Below are positions 55,101 to 62,802 of a DNA stretch of 64,000 nt, piece by piece. Numbering within the stretch: the first letter of the stretch is position 1; the number at the start of each line of letters is the position of its first letter. The notes under the pieces are model-generated. The model was not told where the DNA came from. It ran no database searches and was given only the letters and a program-made list of their open reading frames with translations. The position numbers and the translations under genes were made by a program. This stretch comes from Pollutiaquabacter aromativorans (GTDB taxonomy: Bacteria; Bacteroidota; Bacteroidia; AKYH767-A; 2013-40CM-41-45): contig CP185379.1 in NCBI GenBank assembly GCA_049177215.1, forward strand, positions 1,426,001 through 1,490,000, given 5' to 3'.

Positions 55101-56507
55101 ATGGCGCTCAGTAAGGGTGCCGGGGCCGAGGTGCAACGCCCGCTCGCCACTGTGGTGATCGGCGGACTGGTCAGCGCAACCTTACTGACGCTGCTGGTGC
55201 TGCCCGTTCTCTATCAATTCTCCGAAGAGCATCTCGAGAACCGACGTTTGCGCAAAGCACTACCGACGGTTCTGCTGCTCCTGTTCTGCCTGGGCGCAAC
55301 AAATCTGACGGCTCAGCAGACGGAACCTGCTACACCCATAGGATTAAAGGCTGCCATCGATTCCGCGTTGAAAAATAACAGTGGAATACAAGCCCAGCGG
55401 AAGAACCTGGAAGCAGCCGATGAACTGAGTGGCAACGCGTATGAGCTTTCACCAACCGAATTCGGATACGAAAGTGGCAAGATCAATAGTCCGTACGAAG
55501 ACCGGCGCTTTGGCGTTCAACAGCGGTTTTCTTCGCCGGTCTATTATGCCAATAAACGTCGCTACTTCCGGTACCAGGTATCGGTTGCGGAACAGGAGAC
55601 CAACCTGTACGCGATGCGGTTACGCAAAGAGGTCCGTCAGGTTTTCACAGACTATCGAATGGCAGAAGCTACCCTGGCGCTGCTAAAGAGAACCGACAGC
55701 CTGTTCGCTAAAGCCGCGGCGCTGGAAGAATTGCGGCACCGTTCCGGTGACAATGATCCCTTGCAGGTGTTGAGTGTTCGATCACGCCGGGAAGAATTGC
55801 GCGGTGAAGTCCTGAAATCAGAACGCGACCTTACCATCCTTGCAGCCAGGTTCCGCGAATTATTGGGAACGACTACCAACTTGTTGCCTTCCGATGCTGC
55901 CGGGTGGGAAGCTGATCTTGGACTACCTGACACCGACGCCCAAGCACACGGTACACACAGTTTACTCCAATTAGCCTCCTGGCGGGAACGGTCTGCCTGG
56001 GCCCGCTGGAAGCTCGAGCAGGCAAGCATGGGGCCCGACTTCACGCTGGGGGTCGTGAGCCAGTCCTTCTCGGGCTTTCAACGATTACCCGAAGGAGAGG
56101 TTCTGCTGGGAAAGAACGACCGTTATCAATCGGTTCAGATCGGCATAGGTATACCCTTGTTTTACTGGGGCGCACGTGCCCGTGTCAAAAGTGCTAAAGC
56201 CAATTGGGCGCAAGCCGGATTCCTGCAGGAAGCAGAACAGATCAGGCTCCGGCGTGAACGACTCGAGCGGCAGGAACGCCTACAGGCTGCCGGCGAGCAA
56301 TATTCGATCTACCGCGATCAGACACTGCCGTTGATCTCCGAACTAGAGCGCAAAGCGGCGCTGCGGCTCAGCAGTGGCGATATCCGGTATTTTGAATGGC
56401 TGAGTATTGTGGAACAATGCCTGCGGACCCGTCACGCTGCATTAGAATCCTATCGCGCCTATCTGCACGCAATCATCGACTGGAACGAGTTATCTGAACA
56501 AAACTGA
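52122..56507 (+). CDS. CusA/CzcA heavy-metal RND pump fused to a TolC/CzcC-like outer-membrane factor
   Basis: A 1461-residue chain. Residues 1 to about 1035 are a full heavy-metal RND pump: the N-terminal helix, RLPIDAVPDITNNQVQI, the proton-relay motif ALDFGLIVDGAVIIVE near 400, large periplasmic loops, and the second membrane block ending near LPVLYQFSEEH. A hydrophobic stretch (LPTVLLLLFCLGATNLTAQQ, about 1047-1066) resembles a signal peptide and links to a region of about 390 residues with outer-membrane-factor (OEP) features: two long alpha-hairpins and SPVYYANKRRYF, FGSIRQ-like strands. The pump exports Cu, Ag, Zn, Co or Cd; the metal is not clear. The linked partner must pass the inner membrane, and cleavage at the internal signal is possible. 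Confidence 0.93.
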   Translation: MLQRIIRFSIENKLIIGLLVLGLVVWGAYSASRLPIDAVPDITNNQVQIITVSPALGAGDIERLITFPIEQATRNIPGIIEQRSFSRFGLSLVTIVFDDATDVYWARQQVNERLQTVRNEIPDGSGNPELAPVTTGLGEIFQYVVRAKPGYEGRYSELDLRTIQDWIIRRQLLGTPGVADVSSFGGKVKQYEVAIDPNRLRSYGVSLETVFEALHANNQNAGGSYIEKGPNALFIRTEGLVQSKTQIAGIPVKRLSDGSSLKIGDLGEVRLGHATRFGALSYNDEGEVAGAVVMMLKGENSSAVIKAVKDRIREIETTLPEGVTIEPFLDRTKMVNNAISTVERNLLEGALIVLFILVIFLGNLRAGLLVASVIPLSLLFAIILMNAFGVSGNLMSLGALDFGLIVDGAVIIVEAVLHRLHHGKHFRGHGMVTRSEMNEEVGTAAGKLMNAAVFGQIIILVVYLPILSLESIEGKMFKPMAQTVAFAILGAFLLSLTYIPMMSSLILSRKIRTKPNLADRILRRLEHWHETAMNRVLKKPISVLLLAILLFGGSISVLASLGGEFIPELEEGDFAVDTRVLTGSSLSTSVAAVQQAAGLLKQRYPEVEKVVTKTGSGEIPTDPMPIEASDMMVILKDKQHWTSAKSFDELAEKMSTTLQEIPGISVGFQFPVQMRFNELMTGGRQDVVCKIFGDNLDSLARYATLLGEEVRQVPGAVDLYVEAVTGLPQLVVRYRREALLSYGLRVDEVNQAVQTAFAGASAGMLFEDDRRFDLVVRLNDNARTDLQDLRELPVLLHDGSPIPLSQLADVNLEVGPNQIQRENARRRITVGFNVRGRDVQSIVEELKERVRTKLDLPSGYSITYGGQFENLIAAKARLAIAVPIALGLILLLLYFAFGSIRQSVLVFSAIPLSAIGGIVALWLRGMPFSISAGIGFIALFGVAVLNGIVLVTEFNLLKKSGVNSIKERIVKGTRIRLRPVLMTAAVASLGFLPMALSKGAGAEVQRPLATVVIGGLVSATLLTLLVLPVLYQFSEEHLENRRLRKALPTVLLLLFCLGATNLTAQQTEPATPIGLKAAIDSALKNNSGIQAQRKNLEAADELSGNAYELSPTEFGYESGKINSPYEDRRFGVQQRFSSPVYYANKRRYFRYQVSVAEQETNLYAMRLRKEVRQVFTDYRMAEATLALLKRTDSLFAKAAALEELRHRSGDNDPLQVLSVRSRREELRGEVLKSERDLTILAARFRELLGTTTNLLPSDAAGWEADLGLPDTDAQAHGTHSLLQLASWRERSAWARWKLEQASMGPDFTLGVVSQSFSGFQRLPEGEVLLGKNDRYQSVQIGIGIPLFYWGARARVKSAKANWAQAGFLQEAEQIRLRRERLERQERLQAAGEQYSIYRDQTLPLISELERKAALRLSSGDIRYFEWLSIVEQCLRTRHAALESYRAYLHAIIDWNELSEQN

Positions 56508-56515
56508 ACAAGACC

Positions 56516-57652
56516 ATGAGCACCAAATTGCACCTCCTATACATCGCCCTATTCCTTTCCGCCTGCGATCAACCTACTGAAGGAAGAAAAGAAAGTGCCC
56601 CCGAGTACTCCGCCGATCAGATCGTATCGCTGACAGCCGCGCAATTACGGCAGGCAAATATTCAGATCGCGCTACCTGACCGCCGCACCATGAGCCAGGA
56701 GATCACGTTGAACGGAATGATCGACGTGCCTCCTCAGAACCTGGTTTCACTCAGCTTTCCATATGGTGGATTTGTGCGGAAACTATCCCTCCTTCCGGGC
56801 ATGCATGTTCAGAAAGGTGAGTCGATCGCTGTCCTGGAAGATGCCGCTTATGTCGGCTTGCAGCGTGATTTCCTCGTTGCCCGCTCCCGGCTGGAATACC
56901 TTCGCCTGGACAAGGAACGCCAGGAAAAATTGCGAACCGAGGATGCCGTGAGCGAGAAGACGTACCAACAGATCCGAAATGAATTTGACATGCAGCAGGC
57001 CGAGGTAGCAGCAGCTTCGGAAAAGCTGCGCCTGCTCGGATTGGATCCTGCCTCCTTCGATGCCAGCCAGGTGTCTCGTCAGGTCAGTCTGCATTCGCCG
57101 ATCGACGGATACGTGGCTTCTGTCAACGTCAACACCGGTAAAGCCGTACAACCTACCGACGTACTCTTTGAACTTGTGGACCCCAAGGACCTGCATCTGA
57201 CCCTGACAGTATTCGAAAAGGACATCGACCGCATCGAAGTCGGCCAGCGGGTCTGGGCGGTGCGAAACGACGCCCCGGCGGATACACTTCAAGCCGAAGT
57301 GATCCTGGTCAGTCACAACCTGGACGCGCAGCGCAAAGGGCTTGTGCATTGCCATTTGCTGGAGACCAAAGGCCGATTATTGCCCGGTATGTTCATGCGG
57401 GCCGGTATCCGGCTTGCGGGTAGAACGGCAACGGTTGTTCCCGAGGAAGCGGTCGTACGCTACGGGACGGAACAGTTCGTCTTCGAAGCCATCAATGATT
57501 CCACGTTCCGGATGCATGCGGTCAAGACCGGAGTTCGGGAGGATGGATGGATCGAACTGCTTACTGAAGAAGATGATCTGGCCGTCAAAAGGCTGGTTAT
57601 CCGGAGTGCCTACGCCCTCTTGGGTAAGGCAAAGAATGTGATGGAAGAATGA
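56516..57652 (+). CDS. CusB/CzcB-type periplasmic adaptor of the efflux pump
   Basis: A 378-residue membrane-fusion protein with a lipobox (LFLSAC, Cys17). The lipoyl and hairpin parts are visible (GFVRKLSLLPGMHVQKGESIAVLEDAAY read in two segments, then the coiled stretch EYLRLDKERQEKLRTEDAVS), followed by HSPIDGYVASVNVNTGKAVQP and the beta-barrel region (LFELVDPKDLHLTLTVFEKDI). It links the RND pump and its outer-membrane partner. The start lies nine bases after the pump gene; its stop overlaps an ATG in the smpB frame (ATGA), though I use a later smpB start. Confidence 0.93.
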   Translation: MSTKLHLLYIALFLSACDQPTEGRKESAPEYSADQIVSLTAAQLRQANIQIALPDRRTMSQEITLNGMIDVPPQNLVSLSFPYGGFVRKLSLLPGMHVQKGESIAVLEDAAYVGLQRDFLVARSRLEYLRLDKERQEKLRTEDAVSEKTYQQIRNEFDMQQAEVAAASEKLRLLGLDPASFDASQVSRQVSLHSPIDGYVASVNVNTGKAVQPTDVLFELVDPKDLHLTLTVFEKDIDRIEVGQRVWAVRNDAPADTLQAEVILVSHNLDAQRKGLVHCHLLETKGRLLPGMFMRAGIRLAGRTATVVPEEAVVRYGTEQFVFEAINDSTFRMHAVKTGVREDGWIELLTEEDDLAVKRLVIRSAYALLGKAKNVMEE

Positions 57653-57681
57653 TCAAGGCCGCAGCTTGCGGCCGGACTCTG

Positions 57682-57689
57682 TATCTTCG
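57682..57689 (+). promoter_or_regulatory. -7 box (TATCTTCG) of smpB
   Basis: Seven of eight matches to TAnnTTTG, seven bases before the chosen ATG, giving a very short leader. It follows a GGCCGC/GCGGCC hairpin (57657-57673). Confidence 0.45.
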
Positions 57690-57696
57690 CCAACCC

Positions 57697-58140
57697 ATGA
57701 CCGACTACACTTCCGTCATCAAGAACCGCAAAGCGGGATTCGAATACCACCTGTTGCAGCAGTTCACGGCCGGGATGGTATTGACCGGAACGGAAGTCAA
57801 ATCCCTGCGTGCCGGAAAAGCAAGCATTGCAGAAGCGTTTTGCATCGTCCAGGACGACGAAGTGTGGGTAAAGAACATGCACATCGCCGAATTTGAGCGG
57901 GGCTCCTATTATAACCATGACCCCAGGCGGTTGCGAAAATTGCTCCTGAATCGTCAGGAGATACGAAAGATCACGGTCCGCCTGAAGGAGAAAGGCATTA
58001 CCATCATTCCCGTGCAAGTCTACTTCTCAGAGAAAGGACTCGTGAAAATGGATATTGCGCTTGCCAAGGGTAAAAAGCTGTACGACAAACGGGAGGATTT
58101 GAAGAAGAAGGATATGGATAGGGAGCGGAAAGAGGGGTAA
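57697..58140 (+). CDS. smpB: SsrA-binding protein SmpB
   Basis: A 147-residue protein that brings tmRNA to stalled ribosomes for trans-translation. Family features: VIKNRKAGFEYHLLQQFTAG, the GTEVKSLRAGKASIAEAFC motif, NMHIAEFERGSYYNHDPRR, and a basic tail (GKKLYDKREDLKKKDMDRERKEG in two segments) that enters the decoding channel. The ATG at 57697 gives the usual N-terminus; an upstream in-frame ATG at 57649 adds 16 residues unlike those of the family. No ssrA gene is seen in the window. Confidence 0.96.
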   Translation: MTDYTSVIKNRKAGFEYHLLQQFTAGMVLTGTEVKSLRAGKASIAEAFCIVQDDEVWVKNMHIAEFERGSYYNHDPRRLRKLLLNRQEIRKITVRLKEKGITIIPVQVYFSEKGLVKMDIALAKGKKLYDKREDLKKKDMDRERKEG

Positions 58141-58172
58141 TTGGGAAAAGGGTAACTAGTAACTGATAATTA

Positions 58173-58214
58173 GTGATTGGTGATTGGTGATTGGTGATTG
58201 GTGATTGGTGATTG
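58173..58214. repeat. Six tandem copies of GTGATTG
   Basis: Six exact 7-bp units directly after smpB, preceded by related sequence (TAACTAGTAACTGATAATTA). It is non-coding and lies just upstream of a shared terminator. Confidence 0.85.
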
Positions 58215-58225
58215 ATTTTAGGAAT

Positions 58226-58261
58226 AAAAAAAAACGCCCCGGGATCCGGGGCGTTTTTTTT
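58226..58261. terminator. Bidirectional terminator between smpB and the barrel gene
   Basis: ACGCCCCGG pairs with CCGGGGCGT around GAT, with A runs on the left and T runs on the right, so it can serve both converging genes. Confidence 0.85.
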
Positions 58262-58275
58262 ATGGGCAGGTTCTC

Positions 58276-59106
58276 TTAGAAGTAGAGGGAGAGAACGATA
58301 GCGCCGCTAGCGTTGTCTACGTCAACTGCGAAAGAGCTGGATTTGCCGGTCTTGCCAGTCTGGCTGGTGGTACCGGTACCATTCCAGAACTCAACGGTAG
58401 ATTCGCCTTCGCCGGTCGAAGAAAGGCCGAGGCCCCAACCGTATTCAGCGCCGATGGACATTTTCGGAGCGAAGAAGTATTCAGCACCGATGAAGCCACG
58501 CAGGTTGAAACCGAAGGTAGAACCAGCTTTCCACTCGGTAGGACGGCTGGTAGCCGGAACTGCCTGGCCGGAAGACCAATCGGTCGAGGTCGGGCTGTTG
58601 TTCGTGGTGGAGAAAGCGTTGCCATAAGAGTAGGTCTCTTTGGAAGAGCCGAGCATGATACCAGCTTCAGCACCATAGAAACCACGCAGACGGCCTTTGC
58701 CACGGTATTTCTGAATACCACCGCCGAGGGTGATGTTCATACCGCTGGTCTTGAGTTCGTCCGTTACGGTTGCAGGAGGATTGGAAGTGCTGCCGTCCTG
58801 GTCGATGATGTTGTTGAAGGTGTTGGAACCGAAACCGAGGCGAACTTTAACACGGTAAGCGGTGTTCTCGTCCTTCATCATTTTGCCCACGATGGTCTGG
58901 GTCTGCTGGTAAGCTGCGTTCGCGCTGTTGTTACCGGAGTTGCTCATGAGGTTGCCGAAATATTGCAGCCACGGAGCAGCATCGAAGCCGATAGACCAGT
59001 CACCAGATTCCGGAAGAATCGGGGTGCCGCGCTTCGAATTCATGTCCTGAGCATTGACACCGGCTACAGCTGCAGCCAGCGCTACTGTAAGAAACAGTTT
59101 TTTCAT
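58276..59106 (-). CDS. Outer-membrane beta-barrel protein
   Basis: A 276-residue protein starting MKKLFLTVALAAAVAGVNAQ, a standard signal peptide. The rest has alternating hydrophobic strands (RVKVRLGFGSN, MNITLGGGIQKY, FGFNLRGFIGAEYFFAP, MSIGAEYGWGLGLS), polar Ser/Thr/Asn-rich loops and a terminal aromatic residue (IVLSLYF), as in 8- to 12-strand barrels. The true start is the ATG at 59104-59106, not the TTG at 59145, which lies in the -7 box. Function is unknown. Strong promoter and terminator signals suggest that it is abundant. Confidence 0.8.
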   Translation of the reverse strand: MKKLFLTVALAAAVAGVNAQDMNSKRGTPILPESGDWSIGFDAAPWLQYFGNLMSNSGNNSANAAYQQTQTIVGKMMKDENTAYRVKVRLGFGSNTFNNIIDQDGSTSNPPATVTDELKTSGMNITLGGGIQKYRGKGRLRGFYGAEAGIMLGSSKETYSYGNAFSTTNNSPTSTDWSSGQAVPATSRPTEWKAGSTFGFNLRGFIGAEYFFAPKMSIGAEYGWGLGLSSTGEGESTVEFWNGTGTTSQTGKTGKSSSFAVDVDNASGAIVLSLYF

Positions 59107-59142
59107 TTTTTGGGGTTTTAGGTTAGATTGGTTTCCTGCGTG

Positions 59143-59174
59143 CAAATTTAAGCGGGTCGGAAAACATCAGTCAA
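59143..59174 (-). promoter_or_regulatory. Promoter of the barrel-protein gene (TTG-N21-TAAATTTG)
   Basis: On the minus strand TTG (59172-59174), 21 bases, then TAAATTTG (59143-59150), followed by CACGC. It is one of the best promoter matches in the window. Confidence 0.7.
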
Positions 59175-59528
59175 GGTTTTCTTGGAGTTATCCACCAGCA
59201 AGTGTTCATTTGCTTGATACTTAAGCGCTTTACGAATGAAGATTTAGAAACTTTAACGTATTAAAACCATCCGATTGGCTGGTAATACTCTGTATGTCGT
59301 ATGTGTGCACCGAAAAATTGTACGAAAATCAACTTTTATGTCCTTTTCCATCTGCCCCATCCGAGCGGTCAGGATATCAACAGCCTGTTAACATTCGATT
59401 ACGTTAAAATTCAATCCATTGTACCGTTTTTAGCTAAATTTTGAGTTAATATTTGTTAATGATGCAGCATTATTTGCTAGCTTGACGGCTGTTTCCCTGA
59501 AACTACAGACTAACCAAAAACCACTTCT
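59175..59528. other. AT-rich divergent intergenic region before susC
   Basis: No open frame of note. Sequence such as TTAATATTTGTTAATG (about 59453-59460) holds a seven-of-eight -7 candidate, but no -33 partner at the right distance. The region is long enough for an operator or an anti-sigma-dependent promoter, as often found before SusC genes; I cannot identify one. Confidence 0.35.
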
Positions 59529-62500
59529 ATGAGAAAAACGCTAACGCTTCTGGCGTTGCTGCTTGCATTCTGCTCTTTGCAGGTCAGCGCGCAAGACCGC
59601 ACCATTTCCGGGAAGGTGTCCTCTTCGCAGGATAACCAGACTATCCCCGGCGTGAGTGTAGTCGTGGTAGGCACTACCATCGGAACGTCGACCGACATCG
59701 ACGGGAATTACAAGCTGAATGTCCCGAAAACCGCCAAGACGTTGCGGTACTCAGGCATTGGCATGCGAACCAAGGAAGTTGCTCTCGGAGCTTCGAATGT
59801 CCTGGACGTGGTGCTGGATGCCGATGTGATGAAACTGGACGAGGTTGTTGTAACCGCGCTTGGCATCAAACAAGAAAAGAAGGCAGTCGGATATTCCGTG
59901 CAGGATGTCGGCGGCGATGCTCTCACCAAGGCCGGTTCGCGTGACGTAATCAATGGTATGTCCGCCAAGGTCTCGGGTATGACAGTCATCAACTCCACCG
60001 GTACCCCGGGCGGTTCGTCCTTCATCCGTTTGCGCGGATGGAACTCCATTTTGGGTTCCAATTCTCCCCTCTTCGTCGTTGACGGTGTTCCCATGGACAA
60101 CTCGTACAACCTGTCCGGTAACCCCGACGATGGTACGAACAACGGTCTGGAGAGCGTCTCTAACTCCAACCGTGCCCTCGACATCAACCCGGATGACATT
60201 GAATCGGTCACTGTACTGAAAGGCCCGGCTGCATCCGCCCTCTACGGTGGTAGCGCGGCCAACGGCGCCATTATCATTACCACCAAAAAAGGAAAAGCGC
60301 CGGCCGGAAAGAAAGGCGTAAGCGTCACCTTCAATTCTTCCATCCAGTGGGATCAGGTCAACAAACTACCGGAGCTTCAGGATAAGTTCTCACAAGGGAC
60401 TTCCTGGGAAACCGGTACTCCGAGCTGGTACGGTCCCGATTATGTTAGCCAGGCTGGCCTTGGCGGTTACCCGCGTCAGGTTTCCTGGGGTGCCATGATC
60501 GATACCCTGTATTGGGATGGCTCCGACTATAAGTGGGACAAAAACGGACGCATCGTCGGAGCATCCGACCCGAACGCGAAGAAAAAGGTAACCCCGTATG
60601 ATCCCTATGACTTCTTCCGTACCGGTGTCACCTATGACAACTCGATCGCCATTTCAGGCGGTAACGATCTCGCCTCCTTCCGTGCTTCGGTCGGCCATCT
60701 GAAACAGACCGGTATCGTTCCCCTGAGCGACTGGGCGAGGACTTCCGTCAAATTCGCCGGTGAAGCGAAAGTGTCTCAAAAATTGTTGACCAGCGGAACC
60801 GTCACCTATACCAATTCCGGTGGTCGCCGCGTGCAACAGGGTTCGAACTTGTCCGGTATCATGCTGGGCCTTTTGCGCACCCCTCCCACCTTCGACAACT
60901 CGAACGGCGTTTCCGATCCGAGCAATCCGGAAGCTTACATGTTCCCGGACGGAACACAGCGTACTTATCGTGGCGGTGCCGGTTATGACAACCCGTACTG
61001 GACCATCAACAAGAACCCGTTCAACGATGATGTAAACCGTGTATTCGGTACGTTGACCAACGTCTACAATGTGACCGACTGGTTCGACATTACGCATCGC
61101 ATCGGTACCGATTTCTATTCCGATCGTCGCAAGCAGGCCTTCGATATCAACTCCCGTCAAAATCCTGCAGGTCAGATCTTCGAAGACCAGAACTTCTACC
61201 GTCACGTGTACTCCGACCTTATGTTCAACTTCAAGTACAAGTTGAACGACAGTTGGAACGGAACTTTCCTGGTTGGTAACAACCTCTTCAGCCGCAGGAC
61301 GCAACGTGTCTATACCCAGGGTGACGGACTTAACCTGCCCGACTTCTACAACATGTCGAATGCGCAGTCGGTACTCACCAAGGAATTCACCTATCGTTAC
61401 CGTACAGCGTCTGTATTCGCGGACTGGAAGATTGATTTCAAAGACATGCTCTTTCTGAATGCTACCGGACGCTTTGAAAAGAGCTCGACTCTGCCGAAAG
61501 ATGAGAACGTTTACTTCTACCCCTCTGCCAGTATCGGATTCGTCTTCACCGAGGCGCTCGGCATGAACAACAACAAAGTGCTTCCGTTCGGTAAGCTGCG
61601 CGCGAGCATCGCGACGGTCGGTAACGACGCTTCCGAGTATTCGCTCAACAACGTCTTCAACGGCGGATTCGCAGCCGATGGCTGGACAAACGGTGTCACC
61701 TTCCCCTTCAACGGTGTTGGTGGTTTCACGGTAGCCGATGTCGCAGGCAACCCGACCATCAAGCCTGAAAAAACCACGTCGAAAGAATTCGGTGTCGATC
61801 TGCGCTTCCTGGACAATCGCCTCGGCGTTGATTTCACGGTGTATCAGTCGAACTCCGTTGACCAGATCATTCCGGTCACCATTCCGGGCTCGTCCGGTTT
61901 CGCAGGTGCTATCCTGAACTCCGGTGAGTTGGAAAACAAGGGTATCGAACTCATGTTGAATGCCACCCCCGTGAAATCCAAGCATTTCACCTGGGACCTC
62001 ACCCTGAACTGGAGCCGCAACCGGAGCAAGGTCATCTCGCTGTATGAAGGCGTAGAAAGCCTTTACATCGGCGGCTTTGAAGGTTCGGACGCCCGCGCTT
62101 TCGTCGGTCAGCCCTATGGCGTACTCTACGGAGGCGTTTGGGAGCGTGACGGCAGCGGCAACATCATCATCGAAGATGATCCTACCTCCTTCTATTATGG
62201 CTTCCCGCTCGCCAGTGCTGACCTGAAAGTCATCGGCGACCCGAACCCGGATTGGATCGGTTCTATTTCCAACACCTTCAGCTATAAGCGTTGGTCGCTC
62301 AACGTCCTGATTGAGCGTCGTCAGGGCGGTGATATCTGGAACGGTACGAAAGGCGCCCTTACCTTCTTCGGTATGAGCGAACTCACGGAAAACCGCGGTA
62401 CCACCCAGGTTTTCGAAGGTGTGAAAGCATCTGACGGTACTCCGAACGATATCTCGGTAACCCTGGGTGAAGACTGGTACACGGACAACGGCGGTGGTTT

Positions 62501-62774
62501 CGGCGCAGTTACCGAACAGTTCATTGAAGACGGCTCATACACCCGCCTCCGTCAGGCATCCCTGACCTACAGCGTGGATCCTAAGCTGATCAAGGGTACT
62601 CCCTTCTCCAGCATCGATCTCTCCGTCATCGGTACCAACCTGCTGCTCATCACCGACTATGAAGGTGTTGATCCGGAGACCAGCCTCACCGGCGCCAACA
62701 ACTCACAGGGCCTCGATTATTTCAACAACCCCGGCACGAAGAGCTATGGCGTTCGTCTGCGTGTGACTTTCTAA
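59529..62774 (+). CDS. SusC/RagA-family TonB-linked outer-membrane protein
   Basis: A 1081-residue nutrient importer of the outer membrane. In order: signal peptide (MRKTLTLLALLLAFCSLQVSAQ), carboxypeptidase-regulatory-like domain (about 23-110), Ton box region (LDEVVVTALGIKQEKKAVGYSV), plug with SusC-type motifs (IRLRGWNSILGSNSPLFVVDG, split here as IRLRGWNS and PLFVVDGVPMDN; ESVTVLKGPAASALYGGSAA), and a 22-strand barrel ending YGVRLRVTF. It would form a lidded channel with the SusD-like lipoprotein 28 bases downstream. No sigma/anti-sigma pair or glycoside hydrolase lies next to it within the window, so the substrate may be peptide or glycan. Confidence 0.95.
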   Translation: MRKTLTLLALLLAFCSLQVSAQDRTISGKVSSSQDNQTIPGVSVVVVGTTIGTSTDIDGNYKLNVPKTAKTLRYSGIGMRTKEVALGASNVLDVVLDADVMKLDEVVVTALGIKQEKKAVGYSVQDVGGDALTKAGSRDVINGMSAKVSGMTVINSTGTPGGSSFIRLRGWNSILGSNSPLFVVDGVPMDNSYNLSGNPDDGTNNGLESVSNSNRALDINPDDIESVTVLKGPAASALYGGSAANGAIIITTKKGKAPAGKKGVSVTFNSSIQWDQVNKLPELQDKFSQGTSWETGTPSWYGPDYVSQAGLGGYPRQVSWGAMIDTLYWDGSDYKWDKNGRIVGASDPNAKKKVTPYDPYDFFRTGVTYDNSIAISGGNDLASFRASVGHLKQTGIVPLSDWARTSVKFAGEAKVSQKLLTSGTVTYTNSGGRRVQQGSNLSGIMLGLLRTPPTFDNSNGVSDPSNPEAYMFPDGTQRTYRGGAGYDNPYWTINKNPFNDDVNRVFGTLTNVYNVTDWFDITHRIGTDFYSDRRKQAFDINSRQNPAGQIFEDQNFYRHVYSDLMFNFKYKLNDSWNGTFLVGNNLFSRRTQRVYTQGDGLNLPDFYNMSNAQSVLTKEFTYRYRTASVFADWKIDFKDMLFLNATGRFEKSSTLPKDENVYFYPSASIGFVFTEALGMNNNKVLPFGKLRASIATVGNDASEYSLNNVFNGGFAADGWTNGVTFPFNGVGGFTVADVAGNPTIKPEKTTSKEFGVDLRFLDNRLGVDFTVYQSNSVDQIIPVTIPGSSGFAGAILNSGELENKGIELMLNATPVKSKHFTWDLTLNWSRNRSKVISLYEGVESLYIGGFEGSDARAFVGQPYGVLYGGVWERDGSGNIIIEDDPTSFYYGFPLASADLKVIGDPNPDWIGSISNTFSYKRWSLNVLIERRQGGDIWNGTKGALTFFGMSELTENRGTTQVFEGVKASDGTPNDISVTLGEDWYTDNGGGFGAVTEQFIEDGSYTRLRQASLTYSVDPKLIKGTPFSSIDLSVIGTNLLLITDYEGVDPETSLTGANNSQGLDYFNNPGTKSYGVRLRVTF

Positions 62775-62802
62775 CCTATCGAACCAGAGAAAAAACCAAC
62801 CT

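Noticed and set aside
57657..57673. GGCCGC/GCGGCC hairpin as terminator of the efflux operon
   Set aside because: No T tract follows; the next bases are GGACTCTGTATC. It may slow polymerase or mark the smpB promoter, but it is not a standard intrinsic terminator.
58173..58214. GTGATTG array as a CRISPR or origin iteron array
   Set aside because: Units are contiguous without spacers, only 7 bp long, and no cas, rep or dnaA gene is near.
59380..59420. Pho-like half-sites before susC (GTTAAC, ATTACG near 59390)
   Set aside because: Only two weak units are in register and the second breaks the pattern; AT-rich DNA gives such pairs by chance.
60654..61985. Minus-strand open frame of 443 codons inside susC
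   Set aside because: Antisense to a clear SusC barrel; no start context or domain.
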